Part shown: positions 54,161-63,311 of the stretch, piece by piece
Layout of the letters: each line of letters starts with the position of its first letter
How positions within the stretch are numbered: position 1 is the first letter of the stretch
Assembly: GCA_023429135.1 (NCBI GenBank)
Contig: JAEYWD010000021.1
Coordinates: forward strand, 5,120 to 69,119
From: Bacteroidota bacterium
GTDB taxonomy: Bacteria; Bacteroidota; Bacteroidia; Bacteroidales; JAAUTT01
DNA: 64,000 nucleotides
Direction: 5' to 3'
Translations under genes and position numbers: made by a program
Notes under the pieces: generated by a model
What the model was told of the DNA's origin: nothing
What the model saw: the letters and a program-made list of their open reading frames with translations, nothing else
Databases searched by the model: none

Positions 54161-57100
54161 ATGAAAAAAAAAGAGATTCCAAATCCTTTTACGCATAAAA
54201 GGAACAAATCAAACTACTTACTAATTATGAAACTATCGATTGTATTTTTATTGGTCGGCATTTTGCAAGCTTCAGCAAGCTTATATTCACAAAATGCTAA
54301 GTTAAATCTGTCGCTTAGTGATAGAACCATTAAGGATGTATTCCGCGAAATTGAAAAGCAAAGCAAATTCCATTTTTTGTATAACGACGATTTTATCGAT
54401 CTGGATCGCGTTGTTTCCGTGAATATGAACGGGAGCCGTGTGGAAGATGTGTTAAAAGCTTTGTTTGAAAAAGCAAATGTAACTTTTAAGGTGTTGGATA
54501 ACAACCTGATTGTTATTACACCCAGCGAAATGGAAGTTTTTCAGCAAATCAGAGTTTCGGGAACAGTTACCGACTCAGAAACGGGTGAGCCACTTCCCGG
54601 AGTAAATATTGTGGTTGAAGGTACAACCATTGGTGTTGTTACCGACTTTGATGGTAAGTATAATATAGAAGTGCCAAGCGCGGATAAAACGCTTGTTTTC
54701 TCGTATGTAGGTTACACTGCGCAAAAAGTATCCATGGCAGGTAAAACAGTAGTTGATGTTGCCTTGGTTCCCGATGTTAAAGCTCTGGAAGAAGTTGTGG
54801 TTGTGGGTTATGGCGTTCAGCGCCGTGCCGACGTAACCGGGGCTGCAGCCCGCCTTACCGAGGCTAACATGAATAAAGCAGTTGCAACCTCACCCGTTGA
54901 AATGATGCAAGGCCGTGTTACCGGCGTTAATATTTCACAGAATAACGGTGAACCCGGTGGTGGTATGTCAGTTCGTATTCGTGGTTCGCACTCCATCCGC
55001 GCAGGTCAGGATCCTCTGTATGTTGTCGATGGAGTTCCTCTCGATAATGCCGACTTAACCCCAGCCGGAGGTTCGGCTTCGGGTATCAGCGGTTCGGCAA
55101 ATAAAAATCCTATCAGTTTCTTAAATCCCGACGATATTGAATCGATCGACGTATTGAAGGATGCTTCCTCTACAGCCATTTATGGCGCCCGCGGAGCAAA
55201 TGGTGTAGTGCTCATCACCACCAAAAAAGGAAAGCAAGGAGATGGAACCCTTACTTATGACGGTTATACCGGTGTTTCGACCCTTCGCGAAAAATTACCT
55301 GTTCTTTCGGCAGCCGAATTCAGGGCTTACCGTAAACCCGACGGCACTGCCCTCGAAGACAAAGGAGCAAGTGTAAACTGGCAGGATGAAGTTTTCCGTA
55401 ATGCCATGATTCAAAGTCATACCATTACTTACGGCGGTGGAACAGAAAAACACACTTACCGTGCATCGTTAGGTTACCAGAATCAGGAAGGGATTGTAAG
55501 AACTACCGGAATGGAGAAACTGAATGGGAAAATAATGGTTACACAAAAGGCTTTTAAAAACAAACTTTTGTTAACCGGTAACCTTATTGCTTCTCATATG
55601 AAAGACAGAAGAGCTCCCATTGGTGAAACGGGTGGATATGAAGGTGATGTTATTTTGACCGCCCTCAAACTCAATCCCACATACCCGATTTATAACCCCG
55701 ATGGTAGTTATTTTCAATATTCCACAACCCAGCGTAACCCGTTGGCAATGTTAAATCTTACAAACGATGTTACTTTAACTGACCATATCATATCCAATAT
55801 TTCGGGCGAATTCGAAATTCTGAAAGGCTTGAAGTATAAAATGAATGTTGGCTTTGACAGAGTAGTTGCAGAGAGAAGAGTAAACCAAGATAACGACTTG
55901 AGTTATCTGCCAAATCATGGTGAAGCTAATATTAATTCAATAACAGCAAATAACAGGTTGATTGAAAACTTTGTAACCTACACCACTAATTTAGGCGAAA
56001 ATCACAATCTTACAATTTTGGGCGGACACGCTTACCAGTACTTTATGGTTACCGGAAGTGAGTTAAATGTAAATGGATTTACTGTCGAGGACATTCTTTA
56101 TACCAATAATCTTCGTTATGGTAACTTCTCAACAGCAAATACAAACTCAAATGCGTCGGAAAATGAGCTTCAATCGTTTTTTGGTCGTATCAATTACAGT
56201 TTCAGAGATAAATATCTTTTCACTTTTACAGGCCGTGCTGATGGCTCCTCAAGATTTGGTACCGAGAATAAATATGGATTCTTCCCGTCGGGTGCTTTTG
56301 CCTGGAGATTATCGGAAGAAGATTTCCTCAGAGATAACAATGTGCTTAACAATCTGAAGTTAAGAATTGGCTGGGGTAAAACGGGTAACCAGGAAATTCC
56401 CAATACTATATCATTGCTGGCGGTTGGTACCAATGCTTCAGCAAACGGATTTTTTAATGGTGCTCTCAGTCCGGGTATTACGTTTATCAGAACTCCAAAC
56501 CCCAATATTCGCTGGGAAACTACAACTCAAACAGATATAGGTCTCGATTTCGGATTTTTCGACGACAGATTAAACGGTACTATCGACTATTTCCATAAAT
56601 CGACTACAGATGTGCTTCTTGAGATAACAGCCTCTCTGGCTCCTACCACCACTCAATGGCAAAATGTGGAAGATCTCCGGATTGTAAATAATGGTATTGA
56701 AGTTGGTTTGAACGGCGTTCTTGTTAAGTCAAATAAATTCACCTGGGATGCAGGTTTGAACTTCTCCTTTATTAAGAATGAAGTTCAGGATTTACCTGTT
56801 ACCTTAATCGAGACAGGTAATGCCTCCGGTCAGGGATTAACTGGTACAAGGGTTCAGATTATTACCAATAACCAACCTATTGGCACCTTCTATGGCCGTG
56901 TTTTCCAGGGATTCGATGCAAACGGTTTGAGTATTTATAAGAAAGATACCAACGGACAGGAAGCTTTGGAATATCTGGGATCTGCTCTTCCCGATTATAC
57001 TTATAGCTTCACAACTAAATTCCAGTATGGTTCGTTCGACCTTTCGATGTTCATGTACGGAATGCAGGGGAATAAGGTTTATAATAATGCAGCTAATGCT

Positions 57101-57457
57101 CTCTTTGTAAAAGGTTCTCTTAACAGTGGTGCAAATGTTACTGAGGCAGTTCGCAGTTCAAAAGAGTCCGTTGCAAATTCAAATGCTTTCTCTTCCAGAT
57201 TTATTGAAGACGGATCGTTTACCCGGTTATCAAATATAACATTGGGGTATACCCTTCGCACTAAAGCAATTCCCTGGCTGGATATGGCTCGTTTTTATGT
57301 TACCGGAAATAATCTCCTTTTATTTACCGATTATTCGGGCTACGATCCTGAAGTAAATACCGATGCAAACGAAAACGGCGTTCCTTCTCTTGGTATTAAC
57401 TATACCAATTACCCACGGGCGCGTACTTTCACCTTCGGTGTCAGCTTACAGTTTTAA
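54161..57457 (+). CDS. SusC/RagA TonB-dependent transporter with STN domain
   Basis: Outer-membrane importer, 1098 residues: signal region 1-44, STN domain about 46-118 (TIKDVFREIEKQSKFHFLYN), carboxypeptidase-like domain about 131-205 (VSGTVTDSETGEPLPGVNIV), LEEVVVVGYG linker near 212, plug with YVVDGVPLDNADL and IDVLKDASSTAIYGARGANG, and a barrel to the end (TFTFGVSLQF, terminal Phe). Start chosen at the first ATG; a second ATG at residue 23 would give a shorter signal. It pairs with the SusD gene 22 bases downstream and probably signals through the FecR upstream. Substrate not inferable. Confidence 0.94.
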   Translation: MKKKEIPNPFTHKRNKSNYLLIMKLSIVFLLVGILQASASLYSQNAKLNLSLSDRTIKDVFREIEKQSKFHFLYNDDFIDLDRVVSVNMNGSRVEDVLKALFEKANVTFKVLDNNLIVITPSEMEVFQQIRVSGTVTDSETGEPLPGVNIVVEGTTIGVVTDFDGKYNIEVPSADKTLVFSYVGYTAQKVSMAGKTVVDVALVPDVKALEEVVVVGYGVQRRADVTGAAARLTEANMNKAVATSPVEMMQGRVTGVNISQNNGEPGGGMSVRIRGSHSIRAGQDPLYVVDGVPLDNADLTPAGGSASGISGSANKNPISFLNPDDIESIDVLKDASSTAIYGARGANGVVLITTKKGKQGDGTLTYDGYTGVSTLREKLPVLSAAEFRAYRKPDGTALEDKGASVNWQDEVFRNAMIQSHTITYGGGTEKHTYRASLGYQNQEGIVRTTGMEKLNGKIMVTQKAFKNKLLLTGNLIASHMKDRRAPIGETGGYEGDVILTALKLNPTYPIYNPDGSYFQYSTTQRNPLAMLNLTNDVTLTDHIISNISGEFEILKGLKYKMNVGFDRVVAERRVNQDNDLSYLPNHGEANINSITANNRLIENFVTYTTNLGENHNLTILGGHAYQYFMVTGSELNVNGFTVEDILYTNNLRYGNFSTANTNSNASENELQSFFGRINYSFRDKYLFTFTGRADGSSRFGTENKYGFFPSGAFAWRLSEEDFLRDNNVLNNLKLRIGWGKTGNQEIPNTISLLAVGTNASANGFFNGALSPGITFIRTPNPNIRWETTTQTDIGLDFGFFDDRLNGTIDYFHKSTTDVLLEITASLAPTTTQWQNVEDLRIVNNGIEVGLNGVLVKSNKFTWDAGLNFSFIKNEVQDLPVTLIETGNASGQGLTGTRVQIITNNQPIGTFYGRVFQGFDANGLSIYKKDTNGQEALEYLGSALPDYTYSFTTKFQYGSFDLSMFMYGMQGNKVYNNAANALFVKGSLNSGANVTEAVRSSKESVANSNAFSSRFIEDGSFTRLSNITLGYTLRTKAIPWLDMARFYVTGNNLLLFTDYSGYDPEVNTDANENGVPSLGINYTNYPRARTFTFGVSLQF

Positions 57458-57479
57458 TAACCTTTAAAAATCAAAGCTT

Positions 57480-59021
57480 ATGAAATTTGCAAAATATATC
57501 ATCATAGCCATTTTTGTTTTTAGTGTTCCAATGGCATGCACTGATCTGGAAGAAAATGTACTGGATCAGCAATTGGGCGCCGACCTGATTAATAATCCCA
57601 ACAACGTTCAGTCGTTGATAAATCCTCCATATGCGAGTCTTCGCCGTACCATTGAGTGGTACGACTATTGGGCCTTACAGCAGATCTCATCGGACGAAAC
57701 TGCATTTCCTACCCGTGGTTCCGACTGGTACGACAATGGCGCCTGGCAGCAGCTTCATTTACATACATGGACTCCCGATCATATTCGTCTTAAAAATGTT
57801 TGGGATGCACTAAGTCAGGGAATTTCCAGGGCCAATACTGCCATGCATTACATCGGACAGTTTACTCAAACTCCCACAACTGAGCAGTATATTAATGAAG
57901 CTCGCTTTTTAAGGGCTTATTATATGTATCTGATGGTCGATCTTTTTGGTCAGGTTCCCTACCGGGAGGCCAACGATGTTGATTTCTCCAAAACCCCTGA
58001 GGTGAAGGATCGCAAAGCGGCAACCGATTTTATTATTTCAGAAATTAATGCTGTATTGCCTAAATTGAAAACACGTGCCGAAGTTACTTCCGAAAGAGTA
58101 AATCAAGGAACAGCCAATGCATTACTTGCCAAAATTTATCTGAATTATCAGGTTTATGGTGGTGAACCTAAATGGGCACAGGCAATTGAGTTTGCCGACA
58201 AAGTGCTCAACTCACCCGACTATTCCATTACAACCGATTATTGGTCGATGTTCCAGTACACTGTTCGTGATCATCCTGAATTTATTCTTTCGGTTCCCAT
58301 GAGCGACGATGTAGATATGGGTAGCGGCAGCGTATGGATTAACTTCACACTGCATTACAATCAGATTTTTGGAACGTATACTAGCTTCTGGAATGGCGGT
58401 GTAACCACCTCTACTTTTGTTGACAGATTTGATAAGGTAAACGATGCCCGTTTCCGCGACGATCGTATTAAATCTCAAACTGGATTTAATCAGGGTTTCC
58501 TTGTTGGTCAGCAGTATGCACCTGATGGAACTGCGATTAATACGCGTGGCGGAGCGCCTCTTATTTTCACTCCCGATTTTAGTTTAACCAATTCGACAGA
58601 AGAGAAAGGTATTCGCGTGGTGAAGTTTGCGCCAAATCCTCAAACACAACGACAATTTTCGTCTGCAAACGATTTTCCTGTGCTTCGTCTTTCCGATATT
58701 TTGCTGGTTCGTGCTGAAGCTAAATTGCGTAACGGTGATGCTCCAGGTGCTTTGCTGGATGTTAACATGCTGAGAAGTAAGAGAAGTGCCGCCGGTAAAA
58801 CTTTACCTGCATTAACCTCTGTTACACTCGAAAGTATTTTGAACGAAAGAGGTTTCGAACTATACTGGGAAGGTCATCGCCGTCAGGATTTGGTGCGTTT
58901 TGGCAGATTTACCGAAGCTTGGCAGGAAAAGCCCGCTACGGAAGCAACCAAGGTGCTGTATGCAATTCCTACCTCAGCTTTGGATGTAAACAAAAACCTG
59001 AAACAGAATGAGGGATATTAA
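57480..59021 (+). CDS. SusD/RagB-family nutrient-binding lipoprotein
   Basis: Surface lipoprotein partner of the SusC upstream, 513 residues: signal MKFAKYIIIAIFVFSVPMAC with C20 lipidated, followed by TDLEENVLDQQ. Family features: NNVQSLINPPYASLR, RFLRAYYMYLMVDLFGQVPY (about 139-158), ANALLAKIYLNYQVYGG, and the C-terminal ILNERGFELYWEGHRRQDLVRFG. It ends at a strong terminator (59035-59060), so the operon is fecR-susC-susD with no enzyme gene attached. Confidence 0.94.
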   Translation: MKFAKYIIIAIFVFSVPMACTDLEENVLDQQLGADLINNPNNVQSLINPPYASLRRTIEWYDYWALQQISSDETAFPTRGSDWYDNGAWQQLHLHTWTPDHIRLKNVWDALSQGISRANTAMHYIGQFTQTPTTEQYINEARFLRAYYMYLMVDLFGQVPYREANDVDFSKTPEVKDRKAATDFIISEINAVLPKLKTRAEVTSERVNQGTANALLAKIYLNYQVYGGEPKWAQAIEFADKVLNSPDYSITTDYWSMFQYTVRDHPEFILSVPMSDDVDMGSGSVWINFTLHYNQIFGTYTSFWNGGVTTSTFVDRFDKVNDARFRDDRIKSQTGFNQGFLVGQQYAPDGTAINTRGGAPLIFTPDFSLTNSTEEKGIRVVKFAPNPQTQRQFSSANDFPVLRLSDILLVRAEAKLRNGDAPGALLDVNMLRSKRSAAGKTLPALTSVTLESILNERGFELYWEGHRRQDLVRFGRFTEAWQEKPATEATKVLYAIPTSALDVNKNLKQNEGY

Positions 59022-59034
59022 AAATTGACCCATT

Positions 59035-59060
59035 AAGGGGCGCCGCAAGCGCCCCTTTTT
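59035..59060 (+). terminator. Rho-independent terminator after susD
   Basis: A 9-bp stem AAGGGGCGC / GCGCCCCTT (59035-59043, 59049-59057) with a five-base loop and a T-run. It lies 14 bases after the susD stop. Confidence 0.92.
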
Positions 59061-59133
59061 AATTTTAGCAAGATTGGAAAACACTGGTGCAAGATCAATT
59101 TGTAACTTTAATCAGTTATAATTTATTTAGTTT

Positions 59134-60162
59134 ATGTCGTACCAGAAAATCATCATTTATTATTTCTCGGGGACAGGTAATTCCCGTAACGTTGCAAGCT
59201 GGGTTGCAAAAGCTGCTTCCTTGCAAAATGTCCAAACTGTAATTCTTAATATAGCCCTGATTGATCGCACCAGCATAAAACCTCCCGAAGAAAATACCCT
59301 TGCAATATTTGTTTCGCCAATACATGGCTTTAATTATCCTCCGGTGATGATGCATTTTATTTTGCGTTTCCCCAGAGGGAAAAGTAATGTTGTTCTTATG
59401 AACACCCGTGCGGGTATGCTTATTGGTAAATTTATCACTCCCGGTCTTACAGGTTGTGCTTTCTGGTTTTCCTCTCTGGTGTTACTGTTGAAAGGCTATA
59501 CTATGAGAGGTTTAATTCCAGTCGATTTACCTTCTAACTGGATGTCGTTGCATCCATCTCTCAACAAACGAACTGTGGAATTTCTTCATGAACGAAATAA
59601 GGAGAGAGTAGAAAAAAATATGGAGGTGATTTTGATGGGACGGTCCAACTTTAAGGCGCTTCGTGAGATTATTCAGGATTTGATTATTTCCCCTATTGCC
59701 CTCCTTTATTATTTTGTAGGCCGGTTTTTTATAACGAAAACTTTTTATGCTTCGCACGATTGCAATAACTGCGATCTCTGCGTGAAAAATTGTCCTGTTA
59801 AGGCAATCGTAAAAATCGATAACCGGCCATACTGGACTTTCAAATGCGAGAGTTGCATGAATTGTATGAGCAATTGTCCTAAACGTGCCATCGAAACCGG
59901 ACATGGTTTTGTTCTTGGAATAATTGTGCTCTACGGATCGCTGATGCCTTTGTTGTATGATGTGTTCGACAAATATTTTATGAAGCCCGAATCGGAATTG
60001 GTTCAGTTTGTGATTGAAGCTGGTGTTTGTCTTACAATAATTGCTATCCTATACAGGCTTTTACATTTTGCAATTAAGATTAAATTTGTAGAGCGATTGG
60101 TTGTATACACCTCTCTGACTAAATACAGGTTTTGGGGGAAAAGATACAGAGCGCTCAAATAG
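59134..60162 (+). CDS. EFR1-family flavodoxin-ferredoxin membrane protein
   Basis: A 342-residue electron-transfer protein. An N-terminal flavodoxin-like domain (about 5-160) begins YYFSGTGNSRNVA, the FMN-binding signature. Two [4Fe-4S] motifs follow: CNNCDLCVKNCP (about 210-221) and CESCMNCMSNCPKRA (about 239-253). Hydrophobic helices near 105-125, 185-200, 265-285 and 295-315 suggest membrane association. It would pass electrons between a flavin and Fe-S clusters; partner unknown. A possible -7 element TAACTTTA lies at 59103. The next gene starts 3 bases after its stop, so they are co-transcribed with an AraC/GyrI-type regulator. Confidence 0.88.
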   Translation: MSYQKIIIYYFSGTGNSRNVASWVAKAASLQNVQTVILNIALIDRTSIKPPEENTLAIFVSPIHGFNYPPVMMHFILRFPRGKSNVVLMNTRAGMLIGKFITPGLTGCAFWFSSLVLLLKGYTMRGLIPVDLPSNWMSLHPSLNKRTVEFLHERNKERVEKNMEVILMGRSNFKALREIIQDLIISPIALLYYFVGRFFITKTFYASHDCNNCDLCVKNCPVKAIVKIDNRPYWTFKCESCMNCMSNCPKRAIETGHGFVLGIIVLYGSLMPLLYDVFDKYFMKPESELVQFVIEAGVCLTIIAILYRLLHFAIKIKFVERLVVYTSLTKYRFWGKRYRALK

Positions 60163-60165
60163 ATT

Positions 60166-61038
60166 ATGCAGCAGGAGAAAACAATTTCGTATTATCAGCA
60201 AACGGTAAAACAGGTGCTGGATTATATTGCAGTTAATCTTAATGGAGATCTCAGCTTGATGGCTCTTTCGGAGTATTCGGGAATTTCAATGTTTCATTTT
60301 CACCGCATTATGAAATCTGCCCTCGACGAGTCTTTAGCCCGGTATATTGATCGTACAAGGCTTGAGACAGCACTTATACTAATACGAAATACACAGTTGC
60401 CCTTATACGAAATTGCAGAAAACATCGGATATCAGAACTTGTCTTCCTTTACAAAAGCGTTTGGGAAAGAATTTGGTATATCACCGCTTGATTTTAGAAA
60501 TAATTGCGAAATTGTCCTGAATACGCATGTTGATTATACTATTCAATCCAATAGACTAGTTTCGGATATCAAACCAAAATTTGTAGCTATTCCCGACAGA
60601 GATGTGGTTTTTGTCCCGGTTAGCGGGGCATATGGCGGAACGGAAGTTGTTGAAGCGTGGGATGAATTGGGCGATTTTGTTTTAAAGAACCGGCTGTTAG
60701 GTTGGCGCTCCGATGTGTTTTCAATATATTATGACGACCCTGATATAACTGAACCTCATTTATGCCGTTCCGATATTTGTGTTGCTGTAAGAAAAAAAAT
60801 TGCTCCAAGCGGTAGGATTTCATTAAAAAAATTATCCGGTGGTAAGTATGTTGTATTTCGTTACCGCGGTCCTTACGAATTTCTTTTCGATTTATACAAT
60901 TATATTTATAAAGAGTGGGTATTAAAGAGCAATGTCAGGTTAAGTAATTTGCCATCTTTCGAAAAGTACCTTAATTTTTCACATCAAACAAAGCCCGAAA
61001 ACCTGCTCACTGAAATATACATTCCAATCGAGTTATGA
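60166..61038 (+). CDS. AraC-type regulator with GyrI-like ligand domain
   Basis: A 290-residue transcription factor: N-terminal AraC DNA-binding domain (about 8-110; LSLMALSEYSGISMFHFHRIM and YEIAENIGYQNLSSFTKAFGKEFGISP) and C-terminal GyrI-like/effector-binding domain (about 130-290; VFVPVSGAYGGTEVVEAWDEL, GGKYVVFRYRGPYE). This is the Rob/SoxS-like layout used to sense small, often hydrophobic, molecules. It starts 3 bases after the EFR1-type gene and overlaps the next gene by 4, so it probably controls that operon. Confidence 0.9.
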   Translation: MQQEKTISYYQQTVKQVLDYIAVNLNGDLSLMALSEYSGISMFHFHRIMKSALDESLARYIDRTRLETALILIRNTQLPLYEIAENIGYQNLSSFTKAFGKEFGISPLDFRNNCEIVLNTHVDYTIQSNRLVSDIKPKFVAIPDRDVVFVPVSGAYGGTEVVEAWDELGDFVLKNRLLGWRSDVFSIYYDDPDITEPHLCRSDICVAVRKKIAPSGRISLKKLSGGKYVVFRYRGPYEFLFDLYNYIYKEWVLKSNVRLSNLPSFEKYLNFSHQTKPENLLTEIYIPIEL

Positions 61039-61625
61039 GAATATTTTATTTAAGCATATTTTTTTGCCTTTTCGGGTTTGCCGTAGTTTATTCGCAGACC
61101 GGCTTTGGTGACCGCCTTTCAAAAGCAGCGCTGGAACTTACAAATCAAAAAGTTACCTACGCCCCTTCTTACTTTAAAATTCCTTATCCTAATGGCGATG
61201 TGCCTGCTGACAAGGGAGTATGTACCGATGTTGTAATCCGAGCTTATCGTAAACTGGGCATAGATTTGCAAAAAGAAGTTCACGAAGATATCAAAGCTAA
61301 TTTCTCAAAATATCCACGGAAGTGGGGACTCTCCAAACCTGATAGAAATATTGATCACCGGCGGGTTCCGAATCTGATGGTGTTTTTTACACGACACGGG
61401 AATAAGTTGCCAGTTACTAATTCAGCTCCGGATTACCTTCCGGGAGAAATTGTATGCTGGGATCTTGGAGGAGGAATAACCCATATCGGAATTGTTGTTG
61501 AAAAAAAGACTTCGGACGACAAGCGTAATTTAATAGTTCACAACATTGGAGCAGGCCAGGTGATGGAAGATTGCCTTTTCAGGTTTAAAATTATTGGCCA
61601 TTACAGATATTGGAAACAACCGTGA
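61035..61625 (+). CDS. Secreted DUF1287 protein (NlpC/P60-like fold)
   Basis: A 196-residue secreted protein: signal peptide 1-20 (LSIFFCLFGFAVVYSQ) and a DUF1287 domain. Landmarks: KGVCTDVVIRAYRKLGIDLQ (Cys 62 as the likely nucleophile of the papain-like fold), DRNIDHRRVPNLMVFF, LPGEIVCWDLGGGITHIGIVV (His of the catalytic pair) and HNIGAGQ. By analogy with NlpC/P60 relatives it may cleave cell-wall peptides, but family activity is unproven. It overlaps the AraC-type gene by 4 bases. A 21-bp-period array begins 35 bases after its stop. Confidence 0.85.
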   Translation: MRIFYLSIFFCLFGFAVVYSQTGFGDRLSKAALELTNQKVTYAPSYFKIPYPNGDVPADKGVCTDVVIRAYRKLGIDLQKEVHEDIKANFSKYPRKWGLSKPDRNIDHRRVPNLMVFFTRHGNKLPVTNSAPDYLPGEIVCWDLGGGITHIGIVVEKKTSDDKRNLIVHNIGAGQVMEDCLFRFKIIGHYRYWKQP

Positions 61626-61659
61626 AACCCGCACGGGGACGTTTCAACTTGACTATGAA

Positions 61660-61785
61660 TGCCGAAATTTTCACTATGGGAGGGTCAACCCTGACTTAGG
61701 ACGCCAAAATTTTAACTTAGGACGGGTCAACCTTCACTTGGGATGCCAGGATTTTGATTTAGGGCGGGTCAATTTTTATTTTGAA
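61660..61785. repeat. Tandem array, six units with a 21-bp period, alternating two types
   Basis: Six consecutive 21-bp units of two alternating types: type B starts TGCC or CGCC followed by AAAATTTT-like text; type A starts GGGTCAAC and ends TTAGGA or TTGGGA. The order B-A-B-A-B-A makes a true period of 42 bp. A weaker unit may precede at about 61640-61659. One forward frame is open through it and reads heptapeptides GRVNPDL, GRQNFNL, GRVNLHL, GCQDFDL, GRVNFYF, but it has no ATG, only a TTG inside the DUF1287 gene. It is probably a non-coding minisatellite like 50103-50438, with which it shares the period but not the sequence. Confidence 0.85.
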
Positions 61786-61798
61786 GCTGAATATTTTA

Positions 61799-61821
61799 TT
61801 TCTACCTCATCTCGGTAGAAA
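61799..61821. other. Small hairpin after the 21-bp array
   Basis: Arms TTTCTACC (61799-61806) and GGTAGAAA (61814-61821) with a 7-base loop. No U-run of note follows on the plus strand, where AAATATTG comes next. It could form the end of the 59134-61625 transcript. Confidence 0.45.
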
Positions 61822-61826
61822 TATTG

Positions 61827-61861
61827 AAAAAAATGAGGTACCCGTTTCCGAATACCTCATT
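61827..61861 (-). terminator. Terminator of the MFS transporter gene
   Basis: On the minus strand, stem AATGAGGTA / TACCTCATT (61832-61840, 61853-61861) with a 12-base loop and a run of seven Ts, starting 20 bases after the transporter stop. Confidence 0.75.
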
Positions 61862-61880
61862 TATAAAACATGGGTTGATG

Positions 61881-63083
61881 TTATGCTTTTTTGGGAGCCT
61901 TAAAAGCCCTGACCAGAATAATTGCAATAATGAGCAGAGTTCCTGCTACATAAAAGGAAATAGAATAGCTTCCCGTTTTATCATTTACCATCCCTGCAAG
62001 TAATGGGCCAACAACTCCTGCAATGCCCCATCCGGTAAAAACCAACCCGTAGTTCACCCCCAGGTTCTTTACACCAAAAAAGTCGGCAGTAGTGGTTGGG
62101 AATAAAGTGAAAAGGGCACCATAAGCCAATCCTGCCAGGGCAGCACCAAAAATGAGCATGGGGATTGTGGTGTAAAAGCTAAATACAAACATGTTGGCAG
62201 CCTGCAGAACGAAAACTATTAGCATTGCTGTTGACCGGCCTATTTTGTCGGACAACGAACCTATTAAAACCCTTCCTATTGCATTAAAAACAGACAATAC
62301 TACTATTAAATAAAATCCGGCCTTCCAGCCAGCCTGGGTAGCGGCAATTTTTGGTAAGTGGCCAATCAGCATCAAACCGGCAGTAGCCGAAAGCAGATAC
62401 ATAGTCCACAAAAGGTAAAATTGCGGTGTTTTGACCATTTCGTTCCATGGTATCTCGGGCTTGGTTGATGCAACTTGTGGTGCAGCACTATTCTGAGTCG
62501 GAATATAGCCTGCCGGTGGATTTTTCAGGAAGAGCGAGAACACTGAAATCGCAACTATCGCAAAAACTCCAAGAATAATAAATGTCTGCTGTATACCATA
62601 CAGTTCAATAAGGTAATTGGTAAGTGGTGCAATATAAACAGGAGCCAATCCCACTCCCGCCACCACAATACCTGAAATCAGGCCGCGTTTAGACGATACG
62701 AACCATTTAATGGCACAAGGGGTTGTGGCCGAATATCCAAGTCCGATACCGCAGGCTGCAATAATTCCAAAAGTAATAACCATTATGGTAGGGCTCTTGG
62801 TTAACCCTGAGGCTAAAAGCCCAGTTCCTAATAATACACCCCCGAGTATAGCCACATATCTAGGGCCAATCTTATCCTGGGCGCGTCCCGCAAATATCAT
62901 TGTAAAGGCAAAAACAGCAATTGAAACAGAGTAGGGGAGAGAGGCCATGGTACTGGTCCAGCCCCATTGAGCTACCAGCGCTTTCTGGAATACACCCCAG
63001 GTGTAAAGCAATCCAAGAATAAGATTAACGCCAAGAGCGGCAAATGTGATTATCCATCCGGTTGAGTTAGTAGTTTTTGTCAT
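61881..63083 (-). CDS. Major facilitator superfamily transporter, OFA (oxalate/formate antiporter) type
   Basis: Inner-membrane transporter, 400 residues, about 12 hydrophobic helices. The N-terminal helix ITFAALGVNLILGLLYTWGV followed by WGWTSTMASLPYSVSIAVFAF is typical of the OFA family, as are GRAQDKIGPRYVA (motif A) and LGVNYGLVFTGWGIAGVVGPLLAG. OFA members exchange small carboxylates such as oxalate/formate or take up monocarboxylates; the substrate here is unknown. A promoter-like TTG-N19-TATATTG lies at 63117-63145. Confidence 0.9.
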   Translation of the reverse strand: MTKTTNSTGWIITFAALGVNLILGLLYTWGVFQKALVAQWGWTSTMASLPYSVSIAVFAFTMIFAGRAQDKIGPRYVAILGGVLLGTGLLASGLTKSPTIMVITFGIIAACGIGLGYSATTPCAIKWFVSSKRGLISGIVVAGVGLAPVYIAPLTNYLIELYGIQQTFIILGVFAIVAISVFSLFLKNPPAGYIPTQNSAAPQVASTKPEIPWNEMVKTPQFYLLWTMYLLSATAGLMLIGHLPKIAATQAGWKAGFYLIVVLSVFNAIGRVLIGSLSDKIGRSTAMLIVFVLQAANMFVFSFYTTIPMLIFGAALAGLAYGALFTLFPTTTADFFGVKNLGVNYGLVFTGWGIAGVVGPLLAGMVNDKTGSYSISFYVAGTLLIIAIILVRAFKAPKKA

Positions 63084-63116
63084 GTCAGGTTTTGTTTAAT
63101 TATATGATATTTGTCA

Positions 63117-63145
63117 CAATATAGCTATTCGCTTTTAACTTGCAA
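63117..63145 (-). promoter_or_regulatory. Possible promoter of the MFS gene
   Basis: On the minus strand, TTG at 63143-63145, a 19-base spacer and TATATTG at 63117-63123, close to TAnnTTTG but one base off. The start would lie about 30 bases before the ATG. The rest of the gap 63124-63311 shows no gene. Confidence 0.4.
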
Positions 63146-63311
63146 CTCCTAAGGCTAAATATAGAATCAGTTTAAATTGTAGGATGTCAGTAATATGGAG
63201 GATTAATTCTGAATCACATGCAAAGAAGAGTTTTAACTCCTATTTGTCGAATACCACGAATTTCGAAAATTATTTTTATTAACTTTCCGCACTTTATCCC
63301 ATTAACTACCG

